DNA from: DATLGB01 sp035540675
GTDB taxonomy: Bacteria; Actinomycetota; Thermoleophilia; Solirubrobacterales; Solirubrobacteraceae
Direction of reading: 5' to 3'
Assembly: GCA_035540675.1 (NCBI GenBank)
Contig: DATLGB010000152.1
Coordinates: 1 to 12,046, forward strand
Length of the DNA stretch: 12,046 nucleotides
Both the position numbers and the translations under genes were made by a program. Numbering within the stretch: the stretch's first letter is position 1; each line of letters begins with the position of its first letter. The notes below the pieces were generated by a model, which was not told the DNA's origin, made no database searches, and saw nothing but the letters and a program-made list of their open reading frames with translations. Below, piece by piece: positions 6,701 to 12,046 of this stretch.

Positions 6701-6963
6701 CCGCCGTTGTCGATGACCACCTCGACCTCGGCCTCGGTGCGCGCCTGCACGCCGTGGGCGCCCGCGAAGATGACGTCCTGCATCGACGCGCCGCGCACGT
6801 TGAGCGGCGACTGCTCGCCAAGCGCCCACAGCACCGCGTCGGTGATGTTGGACTTGCCGGACCCGTTCGGCCCGACGATCACCGACACGCCGGGGCTGAA
6901 CTCCAGGCGCGTGCGGTCGGGGAAGGACTTGAAGCCCTTGAGCGTGATCGACTTGAGGTGCAT
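3736..6963 (-). CDS. smc: Chromosome segregation ATPase Smc
   Basis: The core of the Smc-ScpAB condensin, which organises and separates replicated chromosomes. The 1075-residue product is shorter than the common 1150-1200. In order: N-terminal head with FKSF at 11-14, Walker A GPNGSGKSN 31-39 and QGRVTAIVTSKPRDRRVLIE near 143-161; Ala/Glu/Arg-rich coiled coil about 165-430; hinge about 435-590 (VNQFLRTHAGAPGG through VYDGRARELR); returning coil about 590-880; C-terminal head with ABC signature LSLLSGGEKSLTALAF 970-985 and Walker B PFYILDEVEAALDD 996-1009. An acidic, Ala/Glu-rich stretch (about 912-955) lies in the C-head before the signature, where typical Smc has a short loop. The ATG at 6963 begins the standard MHLKSITLKGFKSF and is 10 nt after the rnc stop, without a clear Shine-Dalgarno, so it is expressed from the upstream operon. 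Confidence 0.97.
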   Translation of the reverse strand: MHLKSITLKGFKSFPDRTRLEFSPGVSVIVGPNGSGKSNITDAVLWALGEQSPLNVRGASMQDVIFAGAHGVQARTEAEVEVVIDNGGGRVDLPLSEIAIARRLDRAGDGEYRINGARCRLADVAEVLSDTGLGKEMHSVVSQGRVTAIVTSKPRDRRVLIEEAAGLGKHRKRRRRAQLKLDRTQDNLDRALDVEREARTRLRPLKRQAEAAELHERLERQTLEARWELARDGARAARAALADAERAAAAARAAAAGVEAELAAVAQRREAAEAALASRGAEREELSSRFHAARSAAERIEARMEAARDGAASVADRAVRRRALVEALEAEADGDAPDDSAEQRIAELEAELEQLAADRADRLARELADIEERRVAAAAEAERLAAVAAERAAARAEADAAAEAARAARREAETGADRARREAARIGADLASVNQFLRTHAGAPGGARALADALRAEAGYELALAAVLGPRLRAAVAADLAEARTLVERTGRDGGAALVAPAAGAPTAGDAGGDPLLTHVQAADEAGAAVAARLLAGVRVVESLDAVDASFDGVAVTREGLVYDGRARELRRVPVGGEDRVLAERNRRDALIAESERAAGAEQAARAALEAAVAAVREADARRDEVDRAAREAARAHADAQEAERHCVRAAEQRRRSPDDEASATRRAQIGAALTAERRLLERAAREREARVRRIEHERARAAADDALLPLAERLGAALAAAVAAVRERVAAFEAALRAEREAGDRLAGELRACAQQEAQVQARLKARGEDVTRAEVRAQQARDQAAEAAQELSALADRLGLEAEPAAEPLPADERAALSGRIERLQRRREQLGPVNPLAKQEYDEAVAHVEELEHQREDLETAIRELRGVIRDTDQKIKDAFEETFTAAARNFEDVVAQLFPGGRGRLRLVREDAGPRPVLGGGDEDAPAPEAVEEALEAAAEAEEKGAEDLMGVEIEITPAGKATKRLSLLSGGEKSLTALAFLFAVFLARPCPFYILDEVEAALDDINIDRFLTVLRQYSDRAQFIVVTHQKRTMEAADCLYGVSMGGNGVSKVVSRRLPRPAAEPAEPAAA

Positions 6964-6973
6964 GGGGAGCTGG

Positions 6974-7666
6974 TCAGCTCGCCGGCTCGTCCGCCGGCGG
7001 TCCCGACATCAAATCGAGCGCGGCGGACGCCGCCGCCTGCTCGGCGTCCTTCTTGGACCGTCCCGACCCCCGCGCGACCTCCTCGCCGCCGATGACCGCG
7101 ACCACCTCGAACGTGCGGTCGTGGGGCGGCCCCGACTCCTCGCTGACCTCGTAGGCGACGGTGGCGCCCTTGCGCGCCAGGCGCTCCTGGAGCGCGGACT
7201 TGTAGTCGGCGGGCTCCGACAGCGCCCGCTCGATCTCCGGCCCGAACGCGTCGACGACCGCGGCCGCCGTTCGCTCGTAACCGTGCTCGAGGTAGCAGGC
7301 GCCGATGACGGCCTCGATGATCGAGGCGAGGACGCGCTCGGTGCGCGCGAGCGACTCGTTGGCCGGCGACTCGTCGGGCTGGAGCCCGCGCATGCGCTCC
7401 GGGATGCCGAGCCGCTCGGCGACCACGCGGCAGGAGCGGCCCGAGACCGCCTGCGCGCGGATCTTCGTCAGCCGCCCGGCCCCGAAGGCCTCCGGCTCCA
7501 GCCGCGGCCACAGGTGCGTCGTGACGGCGAGGCCGAGCACGGAGTCGCCGAGGAAGGCGAGCCGCTCGTAGGAGTCCGAGCGCCGCTCGACCCACGACGA
7601 GTGCGTGACCGCCTGGCGCGCCAGCTCCTCCGGCAGCGCCTCGTAGAGCTCGCGGAGTCGCTGCAA
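6974..7666 (-). CDS. rnc: Ribonuclease III (divergent active site)
   Basis: A 230-residue protein with the RNase III layout: nuclease domain about 1-148 and double-stranded RNA-binding domain about 153-222 (DYKSALQERL through SKKDAEQAAASAAL). RNase III cuts structured RNA such as rRNA precursors. The signature is YERLAFLGDSVL at 33-44. Against E. coli residues E38, E41, D45, E65, D114 and E117, I align E34, A37, D41, A63, S115 and E118: three acids, including two of the four metal-binding ones (E41, D114), are replaced. Activity is therefore not assured. The start is a TTG at 7666, 7 nt after the acpP stop, with GAGGGG just upstream; no ATG/GTG would keep the N-terminal helix. smc begins 10 nt after its stop; mutM, often placed between them in actinobacteria, is missing. 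Confidence 0.92.
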   Translation of the reverse strand: MQRLRELYEALPEELARQAVTHSSWVERRSDSYERLAFLGDSVLGLAVTTHLWPRLEPEAFGAGRLTKIRAQAVSGRSCRVVAERLGIPERMRGLQPDESPANESLARTERVLASIIEAVIGACYLEHGYERTAAAVVDAFGPEIERALSEPADYKSALQERLARKGATVAYEVSEESGPPHDRTFEVVAVIGGEEVARGSGRSKKDAEQAAASAALDLMSGPPADEPAS

Positions 7667-7673
7667 CGGCCCC

Positions 7674-7928
7674 TCAGGCGGAGGCCGAGGGAGCCCTGGC
7701 GAGCACGAAGTCGAGCGCCTGGCCGACGGTGGTGATCCCGGCGGCCTCCTCGTCGGACATCTTCACGCCGTAGGAATCCTCGAGCTCCTGGACCAGCGTG
7801 TAGAGGTCCAGCGAGTCGGCGTCGAGGTCCTCCTTGAAGCGCGTCTGCTCCGTGATCCGGCCCGGATCGAGCTCGAGCTCGTCGGCCAGATGGTCGCGGA
7901 TCAGCTCGAAGACCTCTTCACGCGTCAT
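7674..7928 (-). CDS. acpP: Acyl carrier protein
   Basis: An 84-residue acidic four-helix protein that carries growing fatty-acyl chains on a 4'-phosphopantetheine arm. The attachment serine is S39 in LDADSLDLYTLV (35-46), the classic DSL motif. The length is close to the usual 77-85, with a slightly extended Ala/Ser C-terminus. The ATG at 7928 lies 11 nt inside the end of plsX, so the two are probably coupled; a TACCGT hexamer 8 nt upstream of the ATG may provide an extra internal promoter. PlsX takes acyl groups from acyl-ACP, so the adjacency is functional. The fabH/fabD/fabG genes that often separate plsX from acpP are absent. Carriers for polyketide or peptide synthesis look similar, but this setting favours the fatty-acid carrier. 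Confidence 0.95.
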   Translation of the reverse strand: MTREEVFELIRDHLADELELDPGRITEQTRFKEDLDADSLDLYTLVQELEDSYGVKMSDEEAAGITTVGQALDFVLARAPSASA

Positions 7929-8979
7929 GTCCGGTCACGGTAGCCGCCTCTTCGGACGCCAGCGGCGCGCGCCGCAGCGCCCCCGCCGCCTCGAGCGCCG
8001 CGTGCGTGCGCGCCACGACCCGGCTGCGCACGCCGCGCGCGGCCACCGCGACGGCGGCGGCGAAGCCGCGGGCGCCGAACGAGCCGTGCGGCACGACGAC
8101 GAGGCCGCGCAGCCCGAGCAGGACGGCGCCGCCCTGCAGCTCGGGGTCGATCTCGTCGCGCAGGCCGCGCAGCGCCGGCTTGAGCAGCAGCCCGCCGGCC
8201 TTGGCCCGCGGGCTGGACATGGCGGCGGCGCGAATCGCGTCCAGCAGGGCCTTCGAGGTGCCCTCCATCACCTTCAGCGCGACGTTGCCGGTGAAGCCGT
8301 CGGCGACGAGCACGTCGGCGTCGCCGCTGCCGATCGCGAAGCCCTCGACGTTGCCCACGAAGTTCAGCGCGCCCGGCGCGGCGGCGATGGCCTCATGGGC
8401 GGCCACGACGTCGGCGGTCCCCTTCGTCGGCTCGGCGCCGTTGGACAGCAGCGCGACGCGGGGCCGCTCGACACCGGCGACGGCCTGCATGAACGCCGCG
8501 CCCATGTGCGCGAACTGCACCAGGTGCTCGGGGCGCACGTCGACGTTGGCGCCGCAGTCGAGCAGCAGGAACGGCCGCCCGGGCACGGGAACGAGGATGG
8601 CCAGCGCCGGCCGGTGGATCCCGCGGGCGCGCTTGACGTGGAACAGGCCCGCGGCCAGCGCGGCGCCGGTCGAGCCGCCGGACACCAGCGCGTCGGCGGC
8701 CCCGCCGCCGAGCGCGCGCGCGGCCTGCACGATCGACGACTCCGGCGTCGCGCGGACCGCCCGCGCGGGGTCGCCGGCCTTGGCGATCGAGACCGGCGCG
8801 TCGGCCACGTGCACGCGCTCGTGCGCGCCCGCGGCGGACAGCTCCCCGCCCGGGCCGTAGACCACGACGCGCAGGCCGGGATCGGCGCGGACGGCCTCGA
8901 CGGCGCCGCGCAGCACCTCGGCCGGGCCGGCGTCGGCCCCGTTGGCGTCCAGCGCCACCGTGACCGCGGGCTCGGTCAC
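7918..8979 (-). CDS. plsX: Phosphate acyltransferase PlsX
   Basis: PlsX converts acyl-ACP and phosphate to acyl-phosphate, the donor for PlsY in phosphatidic-acid synthesis; it is a peripheral membrane protein. The 353-residue length is normal (330-350). Motifs in order: ALDANGADAGP 9-19 (usual form DAMGGDxAP), VSGGSTGA 99-106 (usual SAGNTGA), LLLDCGANVD 138-147, ALLSNGAEPTKG 176-187, GNVEG 209-213 and DGFTGNVALK 227-236. Several small changes from the textbook motifs exist, but the order and spacing are intact. The GTG at 8979 places the first strand five residues in, as usual; it is 12 nt downstream of the rpmF stop and has no Shine-Dalgarno. acpP overlaps its end by 11 nt. Confidence 0.95.
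   Translation of the reverse strand: MTEPAVTVALDANGADAGPAEVLRGAVEAVRADPGLRVVVYGPGGELSAAGAHERVHVADAPVSIAKAGDPARAVRATPESSIVQAARALGGGAADALVSGGSTGAALAAGLFHVKRARGIHRPALAILVPVPGRPFLLLDCGANVDVRPEHLVQFAHMGAAFMQAVAGVERPRVALLSNGAEPTKGTADVVAAHEAIAAAPGALNFVGNVEGFAIGSGDADVLVADGFTGNVALKVMEGTSKALLDAIRAAAMSSPRAKAGGLLLKPALRGLRDEIDPELQGGAVLLGLRGLVVVPHGSFGARGFAAAVAVAARGVRSRVVARTHAALEAAGALRRAPLASEEAATVTGHDA
7937..7942 (-). promoter_or_regulatory. Possible internal -10 element for acpP
   Basis: TACCGT on the minus strand (7942 to 7937) inside the last codons of plsX ends 8 nt before the acpP ATG, the same arrangement as at other starts here. ACP is needed in far higher amounts than PlsX, which makes an extra promoter plausible. 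No -35 is clear. Confidence 0.3.
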
Positions 8980-8991
8980 GCGCCGGGCGGG

Positions 8992-9195
8992 CTAGTGGTC
9001 GTGGTCGTGGTGGTGGTCGATCGCCGGAGCGACGACCTCGCGACCCGCGTAGAAGCCGCAGCTCGGGCACACGCGGTGCGGGCGCCGGGGCTTGTGGCAC
9101 TGCGGGCACTCGTTGAGCGTCGGCACGGCGGCCTTGTGGGTCGACCGGCGCTTCGTCGTGCGCGCGTGCGACTGCTTCTGCTTCGGGACGGCCAT
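8992..9195 (-). CDS. rpmF: 50S ribosomal protein L32 (zinc-ribbon form)
   Basis: A 67-residue basic protein beginning MAVPKQKQSHARTTKRRS, the standard L32 N-terminus. Four cysteines, C30, C33, C43 and C46 (CPQC and CPSC), form a zinc ribbon, so this is the zinc-binding C+ form. L32 is part of the large ribosomal subunit near the peptidyl-transferase region. The last seven residues are HHHDHDH, a His/Asp tail not normal for L32. It sits between the DUF177 gene and plsX, the conserved yceD-rpmF-plsX order. The ATG at 9195 is 23 nt after the DUF177 stop, with an extended -10-like TGC-TAGGCT upstream, so it may have its own promoter. Confidence 0.97.
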   Translation of the reverse strand: MAVPKQKQSHARTTKRRSTHKAAVPTLNECPQCHKPRRPHRVCPSCGFYAGREVVAPAIDHHHDHDH

Positions 9196-9204
9196 GAGGC
9201 GGGA

Positions 9205-9213
9205 AGCCTAGCA
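9205..9213 (-). promoter_or_regulatory. Possible extended -10 element for rpmF
   Basis: On the minus strand TGC followed by TAGGCT (9213 to 9205) fits an extended -10 (TGn-TAnnnT) in the 23-nt gap after the DUF177 stop. It ends 9 nt before the rpmF ATG. No clear -35 is seen. It would let L32 be made independently of DUF177. Confidence 0.4.
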
Positions 9214-9218
9214 GCGGC

Positions 9219-9740
9219 TCAGTCGAGCTTGAGCTCGCGCAGCTTGGCCCAGCGCGGATCCGGCGCGCGCTCGTGGTGGTGCTCCGGCCCCGCCTCGTTG
9301 AGGTCGGCGCCGCACTCCGGGCACAGCCCGGCGCAGTCGGGGCGGCAGGTGATCTGGTCGGGCACCGCCAGCGCCAGCCCGTCGCGCGCCCACGCGCGCA
9401 GGTCGAGGTCGCCGGCCTCGTCGACGTAGGGCGAGCGCAGCTCCTCGGCCGTGGCCGGCTGCGACACCTCGCGCGCGTCGACCTCGAACGTCGGGTCCGC
9501 GGCCTCCAGGCAGCGCATGCACGCCCCGTGCAGGCCGGCCGAGAAGCGCAGCCGGAGCGCGTAGCCGGAGTGGGTCGTACGCGAGACCTCCAGCCGCACC
9601 GGCACGGGCTGCGGCGTCACGGTCCAGCCCGTGCCGCCGAAGGAGAACGCGTCCATGCCCACGTGCAGGTCGATCCGCCGGCCCTCGCCCGAGCGCAGGT
9701 TGAGCCGCTCCAACTCGAAGATGTCCGTCCGCTGGGGCAT
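9219..9740 (-). CDS. DUF177 (YceD-like) protein, 23S rRNA accumulation family
   Basis: A 173-residue member of DUF177, the family of E. coli YceD, linked by others to 23S rRNA accumulation and almost always encoded just before rpmF, as here. Two cysteine groups are seen: CMRC (C74, C77) and CRPDCAGLCPECG (C132, C136, C140, C143), likely metal-binding, followed by the family's C-terminal DPRWAKLRELK (161-171). A short EHHHE run lies at 153-157. The ATG at 9740 has TACCCT exactly 6 nt upstream, which would put the transcription start on the A of ATG. It is the first gene of the rpmF-plsX-acpP-rnc-smc series and is 30 bp downstream of the acyl-CoA synthetase stop. Confidence 0.93.
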   Translation of the reverse strand: MPQRTDIFELERLNLRSGEGRRIDLHVGMDAFSFGGTGWTVTPQPVPVRLEVSRTTHSGYALRLRFSAGLHGACMRCLEAADPTFEVDAREVSQPATAEELRSPYVDEAGDLDLRAWARDGLALAVPDQITCRPDCAGLCPECGADLNEAGPEHHHERAPDPRWAKLRELKLD

Positions 9741-9746
9741 GGCCCC

Positions 9747-9774
9747 AGGGTAGACGCGGGCGCGGGCGCGTCAG
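9747..9774 (-). promoter_or_regulatory. Leaderless promoter of the DUF177-rpmF-plsX-acpP-rnc-smc operon
   Basis: On the minus strand CTGACG (9774 to 9769, a fair TTGAC-type -35 overlapping the stop of the acyl-CoA synthetase) is followed by a 16-nt spacer and TACCCT (9752 to 9747). The -10 ends 6 nt before the DUF177 ATG, so transcription should begin at the start codon. This is the best-formed promoter in the window. Confidence 0.6.
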
Positions 9775-11384
9775 CGCTCCTGCAGCTCGCGCTTGAGCAC
9801 CTTCCCGGTCGACGTCCGCGGCAGCTCGTCGATGAACTCGACCTCGCGCGGGACCTTGTAGCCCGCCAGGTTCGCCTTGACGTGCTTCTTGACCTCGTCC
9901 TCGGTCAGCTTGGCGCCCTTCTTGGGGACGACGACCGCCTTCAGGCGCTGCCCGAACTTCTCGTCTTCGACGCCGAACACGGCCACCTCGGCGACCTTCT
10001 CGTGGCCCGCCAGCAGCTCCTCGACCTCCGCCGGGAAGACGTTCTCGCCGCCCGACACGATCATGTCGTCGTCGCGGCCGTCGATGAACAGCCGCCCGTT
10101 CTCGTCGAAGTGCCCGACGTCGCCGGACGACATCAGGCCGTCGAGGACGTCCTTGTTGCCGCCGCCCGTGTAGCCCTCGAACTGCATCTCGTTGCCGACG
10201 AAGATGCGGCCGCTCTGCCCGGCCTCGACGGGCTTGCCGTCATCGTCGTAGATGCGCACGATGGTGCCGCGCGGGGGCTTGCCCGCCGTGCCGGGCGCCG
10301 CCCGCAGGTCCTCGGGGGTGGCGATGGTCGCCCACGCGACCTCGGTCGAGCCGTAGAGGTTGTAGAGGTTGTCGCCGAACAGGTCCATCCAGCGGGTGGA
10401 GATCGCGCCCGGCAGCGCCGACCCGGAGACCGGCACGCAGCGCAGCTTGGACAGGTCGTAGCGCGTGAGCACGTCGTCGTCGAGCTCGAGGATGCGCTGC
10501 AGCATCACGGGCACCACGACCAGCGTCGTGCACTCGTGCTGCGCGGTCAGCGACAGCGTGGCCTCGGGGTCGAACTTGCGCTTGAGGACGATCGTCGACG
10601 CCAGGCTCATCCCGAGCATGAACTGCGCGAAGCCCCAGGCGTGGAACAGCGGCGCCGCGACCATCGTCCGCTCGCGCGCCCTCAGGGGGATCTTCGACAG
10701 CAGCGCGGCCGCCGGGTCGAGCGACTTCGGCTGCGACCGCGACGCGCCCTTGGGGGTCCCCGTCGTCCCGGACGTGAGGATGATCGTCCGGCCGGGCTCG
10801 GCGGGCGCGACGACGTCGGAGCGATCGCCGCGCTCGATCAGCGACTCGAGCGTCGGGTCGCCGGAGTCGCCGTCCGGCTCGTGCCAGGCGATGTAGCGCT
10901 TGCGGCGCTTGCCCGCCTCGGCGAGCACCTCGGCGAACTCCTCGTCGTAGAGGATCGCCTTCGGCTTCTCGCGGTCGGCGACGTCTGAGAGCTGGGGGCC
11001 CGAGAACGCGGTGTTGAGCAGCAGGACGTGGGCGCCGAGCTTCGAGCAGGCGACGAGCGCCTCGACGAAGCCGCGGTGGTTGCGGATCATCAGCCCGACG
11101 CTGTCGCCCTCGTTGACGCCGTCGTCGGACAGCGCGTGGGCGAGCGCGTTGGTGCGCTCGTGGACCTCGCGGAAGGTGAGCGTGCCGAGCTCGTCGATGA
11201 TGCCCAGCTCGTCCGGGTAGCGGAGGGCGGCCGCCGTGTAGCCGGCGGCCGGGGTCGGGCCGAAGCGCAGCAGCGCGCCCGCCAGGGCGAGCAGGCGGTC
11301 CGGGCGCGCCGGCCGGAGGATCCCCGCTTCGGCGAGGGTGATGAGCGTCTGCAGCTTGGTGGTGACCCGCCCCGTCATCGACAT
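9771..11384 (-). CDS. Acyl-CoA synthetase (AMP-binding, FadD-like)
   Basis: A 537-residue adenylate-forming enzyme expected to activate a carboxylic acid, probably a fatty acid, with ATP and load it on CoA. Core motifs: A3 P-loop ILTSGTTGTPKGA at 202-214, APLFHAWGF 244-252, A5 NLYGSTE 342-348, A7 SSGDVGHFDENG 419-430, hinge GRDDDMIVSGGENV 436-449 and the catalytic A10 lysine K528 in RTSTGKVLKREL. Chain length cannot be read; the N-terminal region resembles FadD long-chain ligases of actinobacteria. The ATG at 11384 is 13 nt past the upstream gene's stop; an ATG two codons later (11378) is equally possible. No Shine-Dalgarno is seen; AACATT lies 6 nt before the first ATG, a weak -10. Lipid genes plsX and acpP lie downstream, but a separate promoter intervenes. 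Confidence 0.93.
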   Translation of the reverse strand: MSMTGRVTTKLQTLITLAEAGILRPARPDRLLALAGALLRFGPTPAAGYTAAALRYPDELGIIDELGTLTFREVHERTNALAHALSDDGVNEGDSVGLMIRNHRGFVEALVACSKLGAHVLLLNTAFSGPQLSDVADREKPKAILYDEEFAEVLAEAGKRRKRYIAWHEPDGDSGDPTLESLIERGDRSDVVAPAEPGRTIILTSGTTGTPKGASRSQPKSLDPAAALLSKIPLRARERTMVAAPLFHAWGFAQFMLGMSLASTIVLKRKFDPEATLSLTAQHECTTLVVVPVMLQRILELDDDVLTRYDLSKLRCVPVSGSALPGAISTRWMDLFGDNLYNLYGSTEVAWATIATPEDLRAAPGTAGKPPRGTIVRIYDDDGKPVEAGQSGRIFVGNEMQFEGYTGGGNKDVLDGLMSSGDVGHFDENGRLFIDGRDDDMIVSGGENVFPAEVEELLAGHEKVAEVAVFGVEDEKFGQRLKAVVVPKKGAKLTEDEVKKHVKANLAGYKVPREVEFIDELPRTSTGKVLKRELQER

Positions 11385-11397
11385 GAGACGAATGTTC

Positions 11398-12046
11398 TCA
11401 CTTCGCGGGCAGCACGAGCCCGCGCGGCGGCTCCCCCGCCTCGACGAAGCGGTGGATCTCGCCCGCGCGGCGCGGGTTGAGGTAGACGTGGCGCTGGCCG
11501 ACCGACGGCTTCTCGGCGAGCAGCCCGGCCGCCAGCAGGGCCTCCCCCACCTCGACGGCGAGCGCGCGGTCGTTGCCGGCGAAGCCGCGCGGCAGGTGCG
11601 CGAACTCGGTGTGGTAGCCGCCCCACTTGCCCATCCCGGCGAGCCGCTGGAGGATCCGGCGGGCGACGCGGCGCGCGGGATCGGGGTCCTCGTGGGGCCG
11701 GGCGGCGCCGGCGGCCTCCGGGCCGAGCAGCGTGCCCAGCGCCTGGTCGAGCTCGTCGGCGCTGGAGGGATCGGTCGGGTCGCCGCCGAGCCGCGCCACC
11801 GCCTCGGCCACCCGCAGCGGATGGCCCGCCCCGATGGGCGCCCGCAGGTCGTCCGGCGCCAGGGGCGCCGCCGGCATCACCACGGCGCGGGCGCGCAGCC
11901 GGTCGACGCCGGCGACGCGCTCGTCGAAGGCCAGCGCGGCGAGCTCGGCGTCGTCGGCCGCCGCCGGGGTCGGGAGGTGCAGCGCCAGGAAGCCGTCCAG
12001 GGCGCCGGCGCGCAGCGTCAGGTCGGCGCCATCGCCGCCCGCCGCC
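11398..12046 (-). CDS. Hypothetical protein, 5' end outside the window
   Basis: The frame is open from the right edge to a TGA at 11398-11400, giving 215 visible codons; the true start is probably beyond the edge, though a GTG at 11883 could give a 161-residue product. I do not recognise the family. The visible N-terminal part is Ala/Asp-rich (AELAALAFDERVAGVDRLRA near 33-52). Residues about 124-205 look like one folded unit: a helix (PARRVARRILQRLAGMGKWG), then ALAVEVGEALLAAGLLAEKP and a possible beta wing QRHVYLN followed by a final helix AGEIHRFVEAG. This order suggests, without proving, a winged-helix C-terminus. The codon composition matches its neighbours. It ends 13 nt before the acyl-CoA synthetase and is likely co-transcribed with it. 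Confidence 0.75.
   Translation of the reverse strand, partial: AAGGDGADLTLRAGALDGFLALHLPTPAAADDAELAALAFDERVAGVDRLRARAVVMPAAPLAPDDLRAPIGAGHPLRVAEAVARLGGDPTDPSSADELDQALGTLLGPEAAGAARPHEDPDPARRVARRILQRLAGMGKWGGYHTEFAHLPRGFAGNDRALAVEVGEALLAAGLLAEKPSVGQRHVYLNPRRAGEIHRFVEAGEPPRGLVLPAK

Noticed and set aside
2497..7095. A stop-free plus-strand frame of over 1500 codons opposite ftsY and smc
   Set aside because: Low-complexity Arg/Leu/Gly product with no recognisable domain; it mirrors the codon bias of the real minus-strand genes, as expected where stops are rare in high-GC DNA.
1..12046. Mobile elements, CRISPR arrays, tRNA/rRNA, phage defence genes
   Set aside because: None seen on either strand; the window is filled by housekeeping genes with uniform composition.

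Overview
The window is a compact, very GC-rich (about three quarters G+C by eye) stretch of bacterial chromosome. Gene order (YceD-like DUF177, rpmF, plsX, acpP, rnc, smc, with ftsY nearby), protein composition rich in Ala and Arg, GTG/TTG starts and leaderless-looking promoters fit a high-GC actinobacterium. The divergent RNase III and Smc resemble what I recall from Thermoleophilia/Solirubrobacterales; that assignment is an inference. Nearly every base is coding. I see no mobile element, CRISPR array, tRNA or rRNA.

Layout. (1) 1-1374: a divergent pyrimidine-salvage pair. On the minus strand is an unusual fusion of a CYTH domain to a cytidine deaminase, cut by the window edge. On the plus strand is uracil phosphoribosyltransferase (upp). 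They are 31 bp apart, with two -10-like hexamers in mirror orientation. (2) 1375-1582: the longest gap, holding two abutting hairpins between the convergent upp and methyltransferase genes. (3) 1583-3246, minus: ftsY followed by a SAM methyltransferase, translationally coupled by an ATGA overlap. (4) 3267-3725, plus: a GNAT acetyltransferase sitting between smc and ftsY. (5) 3736-9740, minus: DUF177, rpmF, plsX, acpP, rnc and smc, tightly packed or overlapping. (6) 9771-12046, minus: an acyl-CoA synthetase preceded by an unrecognised gene cut by the right edge.

How the genes fit together. Block 5 joins ribosome-related functions (DUF177, L32, RNase III), phospholipid/fatty-acid initiation (PlsX, ACP) and chromosome organisation (Smc). 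FtsY, the SRP receptor, is close by. Genes often found in such clusters in other bacteria (fabHDG between plsX and acpP; mutM between rnc and smc) are absent. The acyl-CoA synthetase just upstream may add to the lipid theme.

This is a mostly housekeeping region, and I do not see a new multi-gene system. The points most worth a second look are: the CYTH-cytidine deaminase fusion; an RNase III lacking several canonical active-site acids; an Smc with short arms and an acidic insertion in its C-terminal head; a recurrent TAnnnT box 6-9 nt upstream of starts (leaderless transcription, including a mirror-image bidirectional promoter); the strong hairpins after upp; and a His/Asp tail on ribosomal protein L32.
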